Origin: Clostridiales bacterium
Lineage (GTDB): Bacteria; Bacillota; Clostridia; Christensenellales; QALW01
DNA length: 5,754 nucleotides
Direction: 5' to 3'
Assembly (NCBI GenBank): GCA_018376855.1
Contig: JAHAAN010000122.1
Location: forward strand, 1-5,754
The notes under the pieces are model-generated. The model made no database searches, was not told where the DNA came from, and was given only the letters and a program-made list of their open reading frames with translations. Position numbers and translations under genes: made by a program. Below, one piece after another: positions 5,485 through 5,754 of the stretch (within the stretch, counting starts at the first letter, position 1; every line of letters begins with the position of its first letter).

Positions 5485-5754
5485 ATGATCGAATCGGATA
5501 CGATCAAGCTGTTAAGAGAATGCGACGCAGGGATCCGCATGGGGATATCCTCTATTGAAGAAATTTACGACCATGTAAAAAACGAAGCCTTTAAACGCAC
5601 ATTAGATCGCTGCAAGGATGAGCATCAAACGCTGAAAAAGGATATTTTAACACTTTTAGAGCAATACCATGACGATGGAAAGGAACCCGACGCTATGGCA
5701 AAAGGAATGTCATGGATAAAAACCAATGCAAAGCTGATGATGAACGAATCGGAC
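5485..5754 (+). CDS. Small helical protein of unknown function, possibly ferritin-like (DUF2383-like), 3'-partial
   Basis: The first 90 codons are present and the frame is open to the window edge. The ATG at 5485 is supported by AGGTGA (5474-5479), 5 bases upstream. The sequence is charged and amphipathic and predicts long helices at roughly 3-33, 35-61 and 69-90. There is no signal peptide or membrane segment. Glu/His pairs fall within the helices (E25, E26, H30; E46, H47), followed by a linker, DDGKEPDAMAKGMSW (63-77). This layout recalls small clostridial proteins of the ferritin-like four-helix DUF2383 type, often about 145-150 residues long, so roughly 55-60 residues may be missing. The assignment is from memory of the family look, not from a search. 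The gene follows a strong terminator, so it is its own unit. Its codons look more A/T-rich than those of the pfl genes. Function is unknown. Confidence 0.72.
   Translation, partial: MIESDTIKLLRECDAGIRMGISSIEEIYDHVKNEAFKRTLDRCKDEHQTLKKDILTLLEQYHDDGKEPDAMAKGMSWIKTNAKLMMNESD

Noticed and set aside
1..5754. CRISPR array, insertion sequence, tRNA or rRNA, toxin-antitoxin or phage genes
   Set aside because: No direct-repeat array, transposase, tRNA-like fold or mobile-element protein could be seen in this window.

Overview
The window is about 5.75 kb of a moderately GC-rich bacterial genome. All genes read on the + strand. Four are recognisable and a fifth runs off the right edge. The mix suggests an anaerobic Firmicute of the class Clostridia, probably a gut-type Oscillospiraceae/Ruminococcaceae relative: folate-dependent TrmFO, an oxygen-sensitive pyruvate formate-lyase with its radical-SAM activase, strong AGGAGG ribosome binding sites, a SigA-consensus promoter and a ZTP riboswitch. 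The taxonomic call is inference from gene content and protein flavour, not from a marker gene.

Layout. 1-768: endonuclease IV (nfo), missing its N-terminus; the first ~35 bases do not look like this family and may be a junction. 765-2072: trmFO, overlapping the nfo stop by 4 bases (ATGA), so the two are translationally coupled in one transcript. 2073-2297: a control region with a consensus SigA promoter (TTGACA, 17 bp, TGG-TATAAT), a ZTP (pfl-motif) riboswitch and an overlapping intrinsic terminator. 2298-4529: pflB. 4530-4597: a short spacer with a GC-rich terminator-like hairpin. 4598-5305: pflA. 5323-5364: a strong intrinsic terminator closing the pfl operon. 5370-5484: an AT-rich spacer with only weak promoter candidates. 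5485 to end: the first 90 codons of a small helical protein of unknown function, possibly ferritin-like/DUF2383-like.

How it works together. PflB splits pyruvate and CoA into acetyl-CoA and formate, and PflA installs its glycyl radical. Formate can be loaded onto tetrahydrofolate to make 10-formyl-THF. When 10-formyl-THF runs short, purine synthesis stalls and ZMP/ZTP accumulates. The riboswitch senses this and should prevent termination, so the cell makes more formate-producing enzyme. TrmFO also draws on the folate one-carbon pool, but the pfl promoter makes it a separate unit. The most informative element is the riboswitch with its mutually exclusive terminator. It is a textbook arrangement of a known class rather than a new system. 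I see no clear evidence of an undescribed system; the less explained points are the broken nfo start, the hairpin between pflB and pflA, a sequence shared by two promoter-region spacers, and the unknown last gene.
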